Of a stretch of 52,394 nucleotides of DNA, positions 1 to 7,091 are shown one piece after another; positions within the stretch are counted from its first letter, which is position 1; every line of letters begins with the position of its first letter. The stretch is from Patescibacteria group bacterium (GTDB taxonomy: Bacteria > Patescibacteriota > Patescibacteriia > 2-12-FULL-60-25): the NCBI GenBank assembly GCA_029004215.1, contig JAQULH010000005.1, positions 1 to 52,394 on the forward strand, given 5' to 3'. The notes beneath the pieces are model-generated. The model ran no database searches, was not told the DNA's origin, and was given only the letters and a program-made list of their open reading frames with translations. The translations under genes and the position numbers were made by a program.

Positions 1-86
1 GGGCGCTTGCGCACCGGCTCCAAGCCCTCCAGGACTGATATCTGTTCTGCGCCGTAAGCGCCTGCTTTGCTGGTTGTTTTTGCCAT
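1..86 (-). CDS. gyrB: DNA gyrase subunit B, N-terminal fragment (cut by window edge)
   Basis: Only the first 28 codons are inside the window, read on the minus strand from an ATG at 86. Residues 15-28 give EQISVLEGLEPVRK, the signature at the very N-terminus of GyrB/ParE, just before the ATP-binding GHKL domain. GyrB hydrolyses ATP to drive negative supercoiling with GyrA. ParE (topoisomerase IV) has almost the same N-terminus and cannot be excluded from this fragment. The gene has a consensus promoter immediately upstream and is divergent from the histidine phosphatase gene. Confidence 0.9.
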   Translation of the reverse strand, partial: MAKTTSKAGAYGAEQISVLEGLEPVRKR

Positions 87-99
87 AGATTGCGGGGAA

Positions 100-128
100 A
101 TTATACCAAGCTGAACGAGCAGCGTCAA
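100..128 (-). promoter_or_regulatory. Sigma-70 type promoter of gyrB
   Basis: On the minus strand TTGACG (128-123), a 17-base spacer and a perfect TATAAT (105-100) lie upstream of the gyrB ATG at 86. Only 13 bases separate the -10 box from the ATG, so the transcript would have a leader of about six bases and no room for a Shine-Dalgarno site. Confidence 0.8.
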
Positions 129-201
129 TCGTAAAAAGCAAGCCCTACATGTGTCATTCCGAGGCTTGCCACATAGTCTCCTGCATAGGACAATAAGCAG
201 C

Positions 202-795
202 ATGCAAACAACGATTTACCTTTTGCGCCACGGCGAAGTGTCTGATCCTGAAAAGATTGAATACGGGCGTTTGGCCGGTTTTCACATGACACAAAACGGA
301 ATTCAGCAAGTCCAAGCCACTGCCCAAAAATTTTTGAGCCTAGGTATCAAGCCTTGCGTGATTGAGACTTCGCCCTTGGAAAGGGCAAGAGAAACAGCCC
401 AGATCGTGTCTCAAGTTTTAGGTAACTTGCCAATCAAAGTCGACGAACGCCTGACAGAATGGGACCAGGGGCCATGGGAAGGGAAGTTGACGGAAGATTT
501 TTATAAAAATTCAGGTTATTACGCAGTGCCCATGAAAATGGAAGGCTTGGAACCTCATGACCAGGCAGCTGACCGCGTCATTAACGTCGTCCATGATTTA
601 GTGGCGGAATGTCATGGCCAGCCAATTTTCATAATTTCGCATCGCGAGAGCATGGCTTCAGCCATCCTCAAGCTCCAAGGCAGAGATTTCTCAACCATCC
701 ATGATCTGCCGATGCACGTGGCCAGCGTCTGGGAACTCAAATTTGAAGACAACCAGTTCGTGTCAGCTGAACTGAAGTGGGATACGCCCAACTAG
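202..795 (+). CDS. Histidine phosphatase superfamily protein (phosphoglycerate mutase-like)
   Basis: This 197-residue protein begins with the family signature LLRHGE, in which His10 would be the phosphorylated nucleophile. Arg61 in PLERARET and His147 in IISHRES complete the usual phosphate pocket. The family includes cofactor-dependent phosphoglycerate mutases, GpmB/CobC-like phosphatases and broad phosphomonoesterases; the sequence does not tell which substrate is used. A gene for the cofactor-independent mutase (gpmI) at the other end of the window makes a glycolytic role less likely. The start was placed at 202 because homologues begin two to six residues before the RHG motif; the upstream in-frame stretch is not protein-like. 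The stop codon lies at the edge of a palindromic repeat. Confidence 0.88.
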   Translation: MQTTIYLLRHGEVSDPEKIEYGRLAGFHMTQNGIQQVQATAQKFLSLGIKPCVIETSPLERARETAQIVSQVLGNLPIKVDERLTEWDQGPWEGKLTEDFYKNSGYYAVPMKMEGLEPHDQAADRVINVVHDLVAECHGQPIFIISHRESMASAILKLQGRDFSTIHDLPMHVASVWELKFEDNQFVSAELKWDTPN

Positions 796-858
796 TAACG
801 AGTAACGAGTAAAAAGTAGCGAGTCCGGCTAGTTACTAGTTACTCGTCACTAGTTACT
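791..858 (+). repeat. Palindromic repeat, type A (AGTAACGAGT family), copy 1
   Basis: The left half repeats the unit TAACGAG and the right half carries its complement, CTAGTTACTAGTTACTCGT, so the whole folds on itself. A second copy with the same AGTAACGAGTAAAAAGTA core is at 11366-11439. The element begins at the stop codon of the histidine phosphatase gene and ends next to the -10 box of the following gene. Confidence 0.75.
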
Positions 859-859
859 G

Positions 860-865
860 TATAAT
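860..865 (+). promoter_or_regulatory. -10 box for a probably leaderless gene
   Basis: A perfect TATAAT ends eight bases before the ATG at 874, so transcription would start at or within a few bases of the start codon. No good -35 box is visible; the position where it should lie is inside the palindromic repeat. Confidence 0.5.
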
Positions 866-873
866 AGCTCCGT

Positions 874-1755
874 ATGGAAACCTATTCGGGTTTCACAAAC
901 GGCGACCTGCAAGCAGCCAACTGGTGGGTCAGGAATAAGAGGCGCATCACATTTTGGTCGCGCTTAATTTTGATTGCTTCAAATGTCCTGGTCTGGGGCT
1001 ATACTTTTTGGGGTTTGCTGGATGCTTATGCCATATCTTACCCGCGCGAATCCCGTTTGACCCAGGAAATTGCCACCAACCAACAGATATTGGATCGCAT
1101 CGAGCAAGACCGGCCGCGCAATGTCGGTACTTCGCAAGTCTTAGTTTTTGCGGCTACTGAGAACCGGCTCGATATCATGGTTGATCTGGAAAACCCCAAT
1201 GACCAGTGGTGGATGGAATTTGTTTACCGTTTCAATGTCTCAGGCGAGCAAACGCCGACCCACCAGGGTTTTATCCTGCCGGCTTCGCAAACGACTTTGA
1301 CTGAATTGGGATTTACTCCCAAAGCCAAAGGAGGCCGTTCAGCCCAACTAGTCGTCGAAAATATCCGCTGGCACCGCGTCAGGCCAGACCAAGTTGAAAA
1401 CAACTACGACCAATTTATACGCAAGCGTTTTGGCGGGGTAACTGTGGAACATGTTAATTTTGATTATGCTTCGCCGGTTGAAGGGGAGACCTTAAGCCGG
1501 ACCACTTTAGATGTGGCCAACAGGGGAGCCTTTGGCTATTGGTCGATTGATTATGTTATCAAGCTTTTGCGCGGGACAACTGTCGTGGGAGTCAACCGCA
1601 TTAACATCCAAAACCTTAAGCCGGGCGAGACCAGGCCGATCGAGTTTTATTGGTTTGATAAGATCCCGAGTGTCAGCAAGACCCAAGTCATCCCAATCAT
1701 CAATTTATTGGATCCCAGCGTCTACCTCCCGTCCGCCCGCCTGACAACTCCGTAG
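874..1755 (+). CDS. Hypothetical protein with one N-terminal membrane segment
   Basis: I do not recognise a named family. The 293-residue product has a basic stretch (residues 21-26) followed by one hydrophobic segment at about 28-52, then a soluble domain rich in beta-type sequence with alternating hydrophobic residues (about 85-290). The two halves of this region, beginning near LDIMVDLENP and near TTLDVANRG, look like two Ig-like or FxLD/CARDB-like sandwiches, a weak inference. It is probably anchored in the membrane with most of the protein outside the cell. It precedes rodA in the same direction but a palindromic repeat separates them. Confidence 0.75.
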   Translation: METYSGFTNGDLQAANWWVRNKRRITFWSRLILIASNVLVWGYTFWGLLDAYAISYPRESRLTQEIATNQQILDRIEQDRPRNVGTSQVLVFAATENRLDIMVDLENPNDQWWMEFVYRFNVSGEQTPTHQGFILPASQTTLTELGFTPKAKGGRSAQLVVENIRWHRVRPDQVENNYDQFIRKRFGGVTVEHVNFDYASPVEGETLSRTTLDVANRGAFGYWSIDYVIKLLRGTTVVGVNRINIQNLKPGETRPIEFYWFDKIPSVSKTQVIPIINLLDPSVYLPSARLTTP

Positions 1756-1759
1756 CCTC

Positions 1760-1836
1760 TGTCATTGCGAGCGAAGTTCGACGTAGCGCGGCAATCTCCG
1801 GAGATTGCTTCGTCGCTGCTGCTTCTCGCAATGACA
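1760..1836 (+). repeat. Palindromic repeat, type B (TGTCATTGCGAG family)
   Basis: The element opens with TGTCATTGCGAG and closes with CTCGCAATGACA; the inner arms GGCAATCTC and GAGATTGC also pair. Elements with these ends occur scattered through many bacterial genomes. It starts five bases after the preceding stop codon. A half copy lies at 8043-8076, before prmC. Confidence 0.8.
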
Positions 1837-1882
1837 AAGTTTTCAGTTGACATCCGTGTCCTAAAGACAGAAGATTGTTGCC

Positions 1883-2998
1883 ATGCGCAGGCTTTGGTTT
1901 GACATGCTGTGGAAGACGGATTGGATCCTTTTCGGGTCCATGTTGGCGTTGACTGTCATTGGCCTGCTTATGGTTTACAGCATTGGCGCCTCCAACGAGG
2001 TTGGCAACCTGTTGCAATTCAAGAAGCAGGTCATTGCCGTCATGATCGGCTTGATTGCTTTCATATTGTTGGCCATTGTTGATTATCGCCAGATAAAAAG
2101 TTTAGGCACTGTCATCTATGCCCTTGGTCTGTCCCTTTTGGTCAGCGTCTTGATCTTCGGTTCGACCGTGCGCGGCACGCAGGGCTGGTTTAAGTTTGGT
2201 TCAATCGCCATCCAGCCAGTGGAAATTGCCAAAGTCACCTTTGCGATTTTTTTGGCTTCGTATTTTGCCAAGCATGTTTACCATCGCCTGAACTGGGTCA
2301 CGTTTTTTGGCAGCCTGTTTGCCATGCTGGGTTATGTGGCGCCCATCCTTTTGCAGCCGGATTTTGGTTCGGCCATGGTTATCGTTGCCATGTGGCTGGT
2401 GGGCGTGGCTTTTGCCGGCTTGCGTCCCCGCGCCTGGATGCTTTTGCTTTTAGTGGGAGTCGTCAGCTCTTTGCTGGTCTGGCAATACGCTTTTAAACCA
2501 TATCAAAAAGATAGGTTAATGGCTTTCATTAATCCGCAAATGGATCCATTGGGTGCCGGTTATAATGTTATACAAGCACAGACTGCCATTGGGTCAGGCG
2601 GCATCCTAGGCAAAGGCATTGGCCAAGGCAGCCAATCGCGTTTGCGTTTTTTGCCAGAAGCCTCGACTGACTTTATGTTTGCGGTTATGGGCGAAGAACT
2701 GGGGCTGTTGGGCATTTGTTTGATTTTGGGATTGTTTGGCGTCATCTTATTGCGTTTGTTGCTTTTAGGTAGTCGCATAGCTGATCCTTTTGTGGGTATT
2801 TACTGCGGCATGATAACCGGCATGTTAGGCCTGCACGTACTGATTAACGCCGGCATGAACATGGGTGTCATGCCAGTGACCGGCATACCCTTGCCTTTTG
2901 CTTCGGCCGCGGCCACAGCCCTGGTCGGCGGATACTTGGCTTTAGGTGTAGCGGAAAGCGCGGCCATCCATGGCAAGAGCCAGGCAGCAGAGCGTTGA
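1883..2998 (+). CDS. rodA: Rod-shape-determining peptidoglycan glycosyltransferase RodA
   Basis: A 371-residue polytopic membrane protein of the SEDS family (RodA/FtsW), which polymerises lipid II into glycan strands and works with a class B penicillin-binding protein. Family marks are LLQPDFGSAM (157-166), the QTAIGSGGILGKG stretch (233-245) and FLPEASTDFMFAV (256-268); Asp263 matches the catalytic Asp of E. coli RodA. About ten hydrophobic segments are visible. The usual C-terminal motif PLPFxSYGGS is here PLPFASAAAT (337-346), which is unusual. RodA is preferred to FtsW because of length and similarity in the Asp263 region. No Shine-Dalgarno site is seen before the chosen ATG. Confidence 0.93.
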   Translation: MRRLWFDMLWKTDWILFGSMLALTVIGLLMVYSIGASNEVGNLLQFKKQVIAVMIGLIAFILLAIVDYRQIKSLGTVIYALGLSLLVSVLIFGSTVRGTQGWFKFGSIAIQPVEIAKVTFAIFLASYFAKHVYHRLNWVTFFGSLFAMLGYVAPILLQPDFGSAMVIVAMWLVGVAFAGLRPRAWMLLLLVGVVSSLLVWQYAFKPYQKDRLMAFINPQMDPLGAGYNVIQAQTAIGSGGILGKGIGQGSQSRLRFLPEASTDFMFAVMGEELGLLGICLILGLFGVILLRLLLLGSRIADPFVGIYCGMITGMLGLHVLINAGMNMGVMPVTGIPLPFASAAATALVGGYLALGVAESAAIHGKSQAAER

Positions 2999-3029
2999 CC
3001 CGCTAAGCCATGCACGATATCTTAACTTT

Positions 3030-3371
3030 ATGTCTAACCTCAATTCATATCCTTTGCTTAACCACTGCCCGATTTGCCATGCATTGTATGCCAAGGAAGA
3101 TGTCAGGCTGGTTGAGGAAAAGGACCGGGCAAAACTCTACCATTCTTATTGCCAAGCTTGTTGCCATGGCCTGTTAGCCTACGTGCTTGAGGTGGCCGGA
3201 GGGGTCAGTTCTTTGGGCTTAATTACCGATGCTTCAGGGGTAGATATGGCCCGTTTAGCCAATGACCCATTGGTTACGGCTGAGGAATGCGTGGCTGCCC
3301 ACCGCCTAATCCTGGAAAACAGCCGCGACCTTTGCCAGCGACTTCTTGACATGTCAGGCAAGTTGGCCTAA
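3030..3371 (+). CDS. Small zinc-ribbon-like hypothetical protein
   Basis: The 113-residue product has two CxxC pairs, Cys13/Cys16 (HCPICH) and Cys41/Cys44 (YCQACC), 25 residues apart, which would bind one zinc ion. The rest is helical and acidic, with no membrane segment. Function is unknown; position just before the L25 gene suggests, but does not show, a role near translation. The start at 3030 was chosen over an in-frame start at 2970 because the latter overlaps rodA by 29 bases and codes a low-complexity extension. Confidence 0.72.
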   Translation: MSNLNSYPLLNHCPICHALYAKEDVRLVEEKDRAKLYHSYCQACCHGLLAYVLEVAGGVSSLGLITDASGVDMARLANDPLVTAEECVAAHRLILENSRDLCQRLLDMSGKLA

Positions 3372-3390
3372 TATTCAGGCACCCAAAATA

Positions 3391-3509
3391 GACTTTCGCT
3401 TTTGGCGCATATCTTCGTCAGAACCTGTGTTTTCCGCTCAACGTACCAAACAGTACGTCTCGCGGAAAGCCTCGTTTCTTCCTCGATCTGCATCCAAAAC
3501 GCAAAAGTC
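3391..3509 (+). repeat. Large imperfect palindrome, type C
   Basis: The outer arms GACTTTCGCTTTTGG and CCAAAACGCAAAAGTC pair with few mismatches, and the centre ACGTAC-CAAACA-GTACGT followed by GCGGAAA forms a second perfect hairpin. Total length is about 119 bases, starting 20 bases after the zinc-ribbon gene and ending 12 bases before the L25 start codon. It could act as a terminator or processing site between the two genes. Confidence 0.7.
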
Positions 3510-3520
3510 ATAAAATATTT

Positions 3521-4207
3521 ATGACTACCACATTGCAGGCGCAGTTGCGTCAAAAAAAGGAAGCCGGAACCCAGGAAAACCCGAGCGTTACGCTCAAGGC
3601 CATAGTTTATGGCCATGGCTTGCCCAGCCGTTCCATCCAAGTCGCAACGAGCGATTTTCTTAAGCTTTTCCGCGAAGTTAAGCACTCCAGCCTCTTTGAT
3701 TTGGCCGTTGGCAGCGAAAGCCCGGTTAAGGTCCTGGTAGGCGAGGTCCAAGTAAACCCAATCAACATGCAGCCTGTGCACGTTGATTTCCGCCAAATTC
3801 GTATGGACGAGGCGGTTACGATTTCCGTGCCCCTGTCGTTTGTCGGCGAAGCGCCGGCTGTCAAAGCTTTGGGTGGCACCTTGGTTAAATCTTTGGATGA
3901 ATTGGAAGTTGAATGTTTGCCAGGCAACTTGCCTAAGGAAATTGTGGTTGACTTAAGCAAACTCGTAACTTTTGACGACATGATTACTGTGGGTTCACTG
4001 GTTTTGCCACAGGGTGTAAAATCAACCCATGCTTTGGAAGATGCTGTAGCCACGGTTGAAGCCCCGCTCACCGAAGATGAAATCAAGAAGATGGAAGCTG
4101 CTGAAGTTGGTGATGTGACGGCCGTTAAGACAGAAGCTGAAGAAAAGAAGGAAAAGGAAGCAACAGCTGAAGCCGAAGAGGCAGCCGCTGAAAAACCTAA
4201 AGAATGA
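3521..4207 (+). CDS. rplY: 50S ribosomal protein L25 (Ctc family)
   Basis: A 228-residue protein of the TL5/Ctc type of L25, which binds 5S rRNA in the large ribosomal subunit. The N-terminal domain (about 1-95) shows the family marks KAIVYGHGL, SSLFDLAVG and NPINMQPVHVDFRQI. The second beta domain follows with VPLSFVGEAPAVK and LEVECLPGNLPKEIVVDLS. The C-terminus (185-228) is a charged Lys/Glu/Ala tail, probably disordered, common in long Ctc proteins. The stop overlaps the next start in ATGA, so the DUF3048 gene is probably translationally coupled. Confidence 0.95.
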   Translation: MTTTLQAQLRQKKEAGTQENPSVTLKAIVYGHGLPSRSIQVATSDFLKLFREVKHSSLFDLAVGSESPVKVLVGEVQVNPINMQPVHVDFRQIRMDEAVTISVPLSFVGEAPAVKALGGTLVKSLDELEVECLPGNLPKEIVVDLSKLVTFDDMITVGSLVLPQGVKSTHALEDAVATVEAPLTEDEIKKMEAAEVGDVTAVKTEAEEKKEKEATAEAEEAAAEKPKE

Positions 4208-5358
4208 TCTATAGGAACAAGGAGGTAACTCCTACCAAACCAAAAGTGGTAAACCCGACCGAAGCGAAGTTTGACCCGACACTGTTCTTGAAGCGCTATT
4301 GGCCTTACCTGGCAGGCGGGGCGGTCTTGGTTTTATTGGTTAGTTTTGGTTTGTTCAAGTTCGCTGTCAGCGGCCGCAATAATGTTCAGGCCGAAAACAA
4401 TTTGACTGCCAAAACAGATCTGGCTGCCACTTCGACCACGGAACTCGTGTCACGCAAGTTGGATGGAGTTTTGGTCAAACCCGAAGATGCCGAGCTCTTG
4501 CCTTGGGCCGTAATGGTGGAAATGCACCCGGACGCCAGGCCTCTTTCCGGTATTTCCAAGGCCAACTTGGTTTTTGAAGCGCCGGTGGAAGGCGGTATCA
4601 CGCGTTTGATGGTTGTTTATGATGCAACCACCACAGTAGCCAGCGTTGGCCCTGTCCGCAGCGCCCGTCCTTATTTTGTAGAATGGGCTGATGCCTTGCA
4701 TGCTGCTTATGCCCATGTGGGCGGCAGCCCGGAAGCTTTGAATCGGATTGGCGGCCTGTTGAAGTTCCGCAATTTGGACGAGTTTACCAGCGGCAAATAT
4801 TTTTGGCGCGACAGTAACCGCGCGGCGCCGCATAATACCTACATCAGCCAGAAACTCGTAACCTCAGCAGTCCAAGCTAAATCCTGGAGGCCGGAAGATT
4901 TTAGCAGCTGGACATATGATGACAGCACGAGCACTGACCGTGGTGATTATAATATCGTCGAAATCCCTTATGGCGGTTCGTATAATGTTCGTTGGCAGTA
5001 TGACAAAGACAGGGGTGTTTATGTGAGATACCAGGGCGGCAGGATATTTAGGGATGCCGACGGTTCGGCCATTGAGGCCAAGAATATCTTGGTCATGGTG
5101 ACAGAACAAAGGGTCTTGGATGATGTTGGACGGCTTTATATCCGCACGGCTGGCTCAGGCAAGGCCGAGCTATATAGGAGCGGATTTAAATCAGAAGTGC
5201 GTTGGAGCCGCTCGCCAGGGGAAAATTTACGTATTGAAACGACCGATGGCAGGGCAGTGGCCATAAACCGTGGTACAACTTGGATTGAAGTAGTTACTCT
5301 GGCTGAGCAGATGCCTAAGGCTTCGCTTGCGTCATCCGCCACGAGCACTAACCGTTAG
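4204..5358 (+). CDS. DUF3048 (YerB-like) membrane-anchored protein
   Basis: A 384-residue protein with one membrane segment at about 35-55 and the rest outside the cell. The region from about residue 80 matches the DUF3048 family: LPWAVMVEMHPDARPLSG, EGGITRLMVVYD, VGPVRSARPYFVEWA and HVGGSPEAL, with the C-terminal half carrying PYGGSYNVRWQYD and TTWIEVV. Bacillus YerB is a lipoprotein of this family; its biochemical role is not settled. Here the anchor is an uncleaved helix rather than a lipobox. It lies between L25 and murA, six bases from murA, which suggests a shared transcript. Confidence 0.88.
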   Translation: MIYRNKEVTPTKPKVVNPTEAKFDPTLFLKRYWPYLAGGAVLVLLVSFGLFKFAVSGRNNVQAENNLTAKTDLAATSTTELVSRKLDGVLVKPEDAELLPWAVMVEMHPDARPLSGISKANLVFEAPVEGGITRLMVVYDATTTVASVGPVRSARPYFVEWADALHAAYAHVGGSPEALNRIGGLLKFRNLDEFTSGKYFWRDSNRAAPHNTYISQKLVTSAVQAKSWRPEDFSSWTYDDSTSTDRGDYNIVEIPYGGSYNVRWQYDKDRGVYVRYQGGRIFRDADGSAIEAKNILVMVTEQRVLDDVGRLYIRTAGSGKAELYRSGFKSEVRWSRSPGENLRIETTDGRAVAINRGTTWIEVVTLAEQMPKASLASSATSTNR

Positions 5359-5363
5359 GTGGT

Positions 5364-6677
5364 GTGACTATGCCAGACAAAACAAACGCTTATTTGGTGC
5401 AAGGCGGCCATTCGCTTAAGGGCGAAGTGCTTGTCAGCGGCGCCAAAAACGCAGCCACCAAGCAGTTAGTGGCAGCCCTACTCTCCGATGAGCCGGTGAT
5501 TTTGCATAATGTACCGCAAATTGGCGATGTTTCAGCCACTATTGAGATGTTAGAGGGCTTGGGGGTCAAGGTCACTGTTGACGGCTCGACCGTCACTGTT
5601 GACCCGCGGACTTTGAATACCAGCCAGGTTTCAGAAGCCTTGAGCCGTAAAAACCGCATCCCGGTTTTGCTCATGGGCCCGTTAATCCACCGCTTTGGCG
5701 AAGCCAGCATCCCGGCATTGGGCGGTTGTAAGATCGGCCCCAGGCCAATTGATATTCATTTGGCAGGTTTGGAAAAGATGGGGGCAGAGGTCAGCGAAGG
5801 TGACGGCTATTATAAGGCCAAATGCAAGAAATTAAAGGCGGCCATGATCGAGCTCCGCTTTCCGTCCGTCATGGCGACCGAGACTTTAATTCTGGCAGCT
5901 GCCAAGGCCAAAGGCACGACTGTCATCACCAATGCAGCTGTTGAGCCGGAAATTTTAGATACTGCCAAGCTTTTGCAATCAATGGGTGCTATCATCAATT
6001 TGGAAACTAACCGCACTTGGGTTATCCAGGGCGTGGAAAGATTAGGCGGTGCTGAACATTCGGTTATTCCTGACAGGATCGAAGCCGCGTCTTTTGGTAT
6101 CGCAGCTGCTTTGACCAAGGGCTCGATTTTTGTGCGTGATGCGCGCCAGGATGATTTGCTTTCATTCTTGAACGCCATTCGTCGCGTCGGCGTGCCGTTC
6201 AAAGTTGAAAAAGATGGCATCTTGTTTGGCCATGCTGATGAATATCAACCCGTTGTGCTGGAAACAGATACGCATCCCGGATTCATGACTGATTGGCAAC
6301 AGCCGTTCGTCATGTTACTCACCCAGGCCAAGGGTGTCTCGATTGTCCACGAAACTATTTTTGAAGATCGTTTTGGCTACACCGAGGCATTGGTAAAAAT
6401 GGGCGCCAACATCCAACTGCACTCTGACTGCTTGGGCAGCAAAGAATGTCGCTTTAAACATCAAAACTTTTTGCATTCCTGCATTATTTCCGGCCCAACG
6501 CCGCTCAAGTCCGCTGATATCTGCATCCCAGATTTGCGCGCCGGCTTTTCCTATCTGCTTGCGGCCTTGATGGCCACCGGAGAATCCAAAGTCACGGGCG
6601 TGGAGATTATTGAACGCGGCTACGAGAACATCATCGGCAAACTCGGCGCCTTGGGTGCGGATATCAAGGCCATCTAA
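5364..6677 (+). CDS. murA: UDP-N-acetylglucosamine 1-carboxyvinyltransferase MurA
   Basis: MurA transfers enolpyruvate from PEP to UDP-GlcNAc, the first committed step of peptidoglycan synthesis in the cytoplasm. The 437-residue protein has the family length and the substrate-binding SGAKNAATK (25-33) with Lys28 and Asn29. The catalytic loop is ALGGCKIGPRP, with Cys122 as the catalytic cysteine, so the enzyme should be fosfomycin-sensitive. VMATETLILAAA and HPGFMTDWQQP are typical of the two domains. The late segment around 375-400 contains three further Cys residues in a short insertion not usual in the family. Start at 5364; an in-frame ATG two codons later is equally possible. Confidence 0.96.
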   Translation: MTMPDKTNAYLVQGGHSLKGEVLVSGAKNAATKQLVAALLSDEPVILHNVPQIGDVSATIEMLEGLGVKVTVDGSTVTVDPRTLNTSQVSEALSRKNRIPVLLMGPLIHRFGEASIPALGGCKIGPRPIDIHLAGLEKMGAEVSEGDGYYKAKCKKLKAAMIELRFPSVMATETLILAAAKAKGTTVITNAAVEPEILDTAKLLQSMGAIINLETNRTWVIQGVERLGGAEHSVIPDRIEAASFGIAAALTKGSIFVRDARQDDLLSFLNAIRRVGVPFKVEKDGILFGHADEYQPVVLETDTHPGFMTDWQQPFVMLLTQAKGVSIVHETIFEDRFGYTEALVKMGANIQLHSDCLGSKECRFKHQNFLHSCIISGPTPLKSADICIPDLRAGFSYLLAALMATGESKVTGVEIIERGYENIIGKLGALGADIKAI

Positions 6678-6683
6678 GATGCT

Positions 6684-7091
6684 ATGAAGATGCCTTGGCT
6701 ATTCATGGGGTTGATCGCCGCGGCCATTGTTGGTTGGGCGGCTTTGACCGCGGTTATAATTTATTTTTTTCCGCCAGTGGGTTTGTTGTTTTTTTCCGCC
6801 AGCATTTTTGGCCTTTGCGATCCAGGTCGGCGAGTCAAACATAATTTGATTTTCGTCAAACGCGAAACCAGTGAGAGTGTAGCATCTACGTTGTCGTTCT
6901 TTACGCCAAAAGTGCTTTGGAAGCCGAGGTTGTTCGCGGCCATTGTTTTTTTGTTCGCATTTTTCGGAATTCGTTGGGCGCAATCCAAATTTTCCGATGT
7001 CGGCATCGCGTATTTTGATGGGTTATTTTTATTTTTGTTTGCAGTCAGCGTGGTACTGGCGGTCAGCGCCTGGAAAGAGTCTAAACGATAA
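6684..7091 (+). CDS. Small hypothetical membrane protein
   Basis: A 135-residue product with hydrophobic segments at about 5-28, 30-44, 83-98 and 108-126 and a basic loop between the second and third. No family is recognised. It starts six bases after murA on the same strand and its last 11 bases overlap the end of prmC on the other strand. The coding character is less certain than for its neighbours, but hydrophobic segments and a basic C-terminal end (KESKR) look natural. Confidence 0.6.
   Translation: MKMPWLFMGLIAAAIVGWAALTAVIIYFFPPVGLLFFSASIFGLCDPGRRVKHNLIFVKRETSESVASTLSFFTPKVLWKPRLFAAIVFLFAFFGIRWAQSKFSDVGIAYFDGLFLFLFAVSVVLAVSAWKESKR

Noticed and set aside
151-201. In-frame upstream start of the histidine phosphatase
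   Set aside because: The added 17 residues come from sequence resembling a fragment of the TGTCATTCCGAG repeats; family members begin just before the RHG motif.
3368-3796. Minus-strand ORF of 142 codons across the type C palindrome
   Set aside because: Half of it is a shadow of the L25 gene and half is the repeat; no family resemblance.
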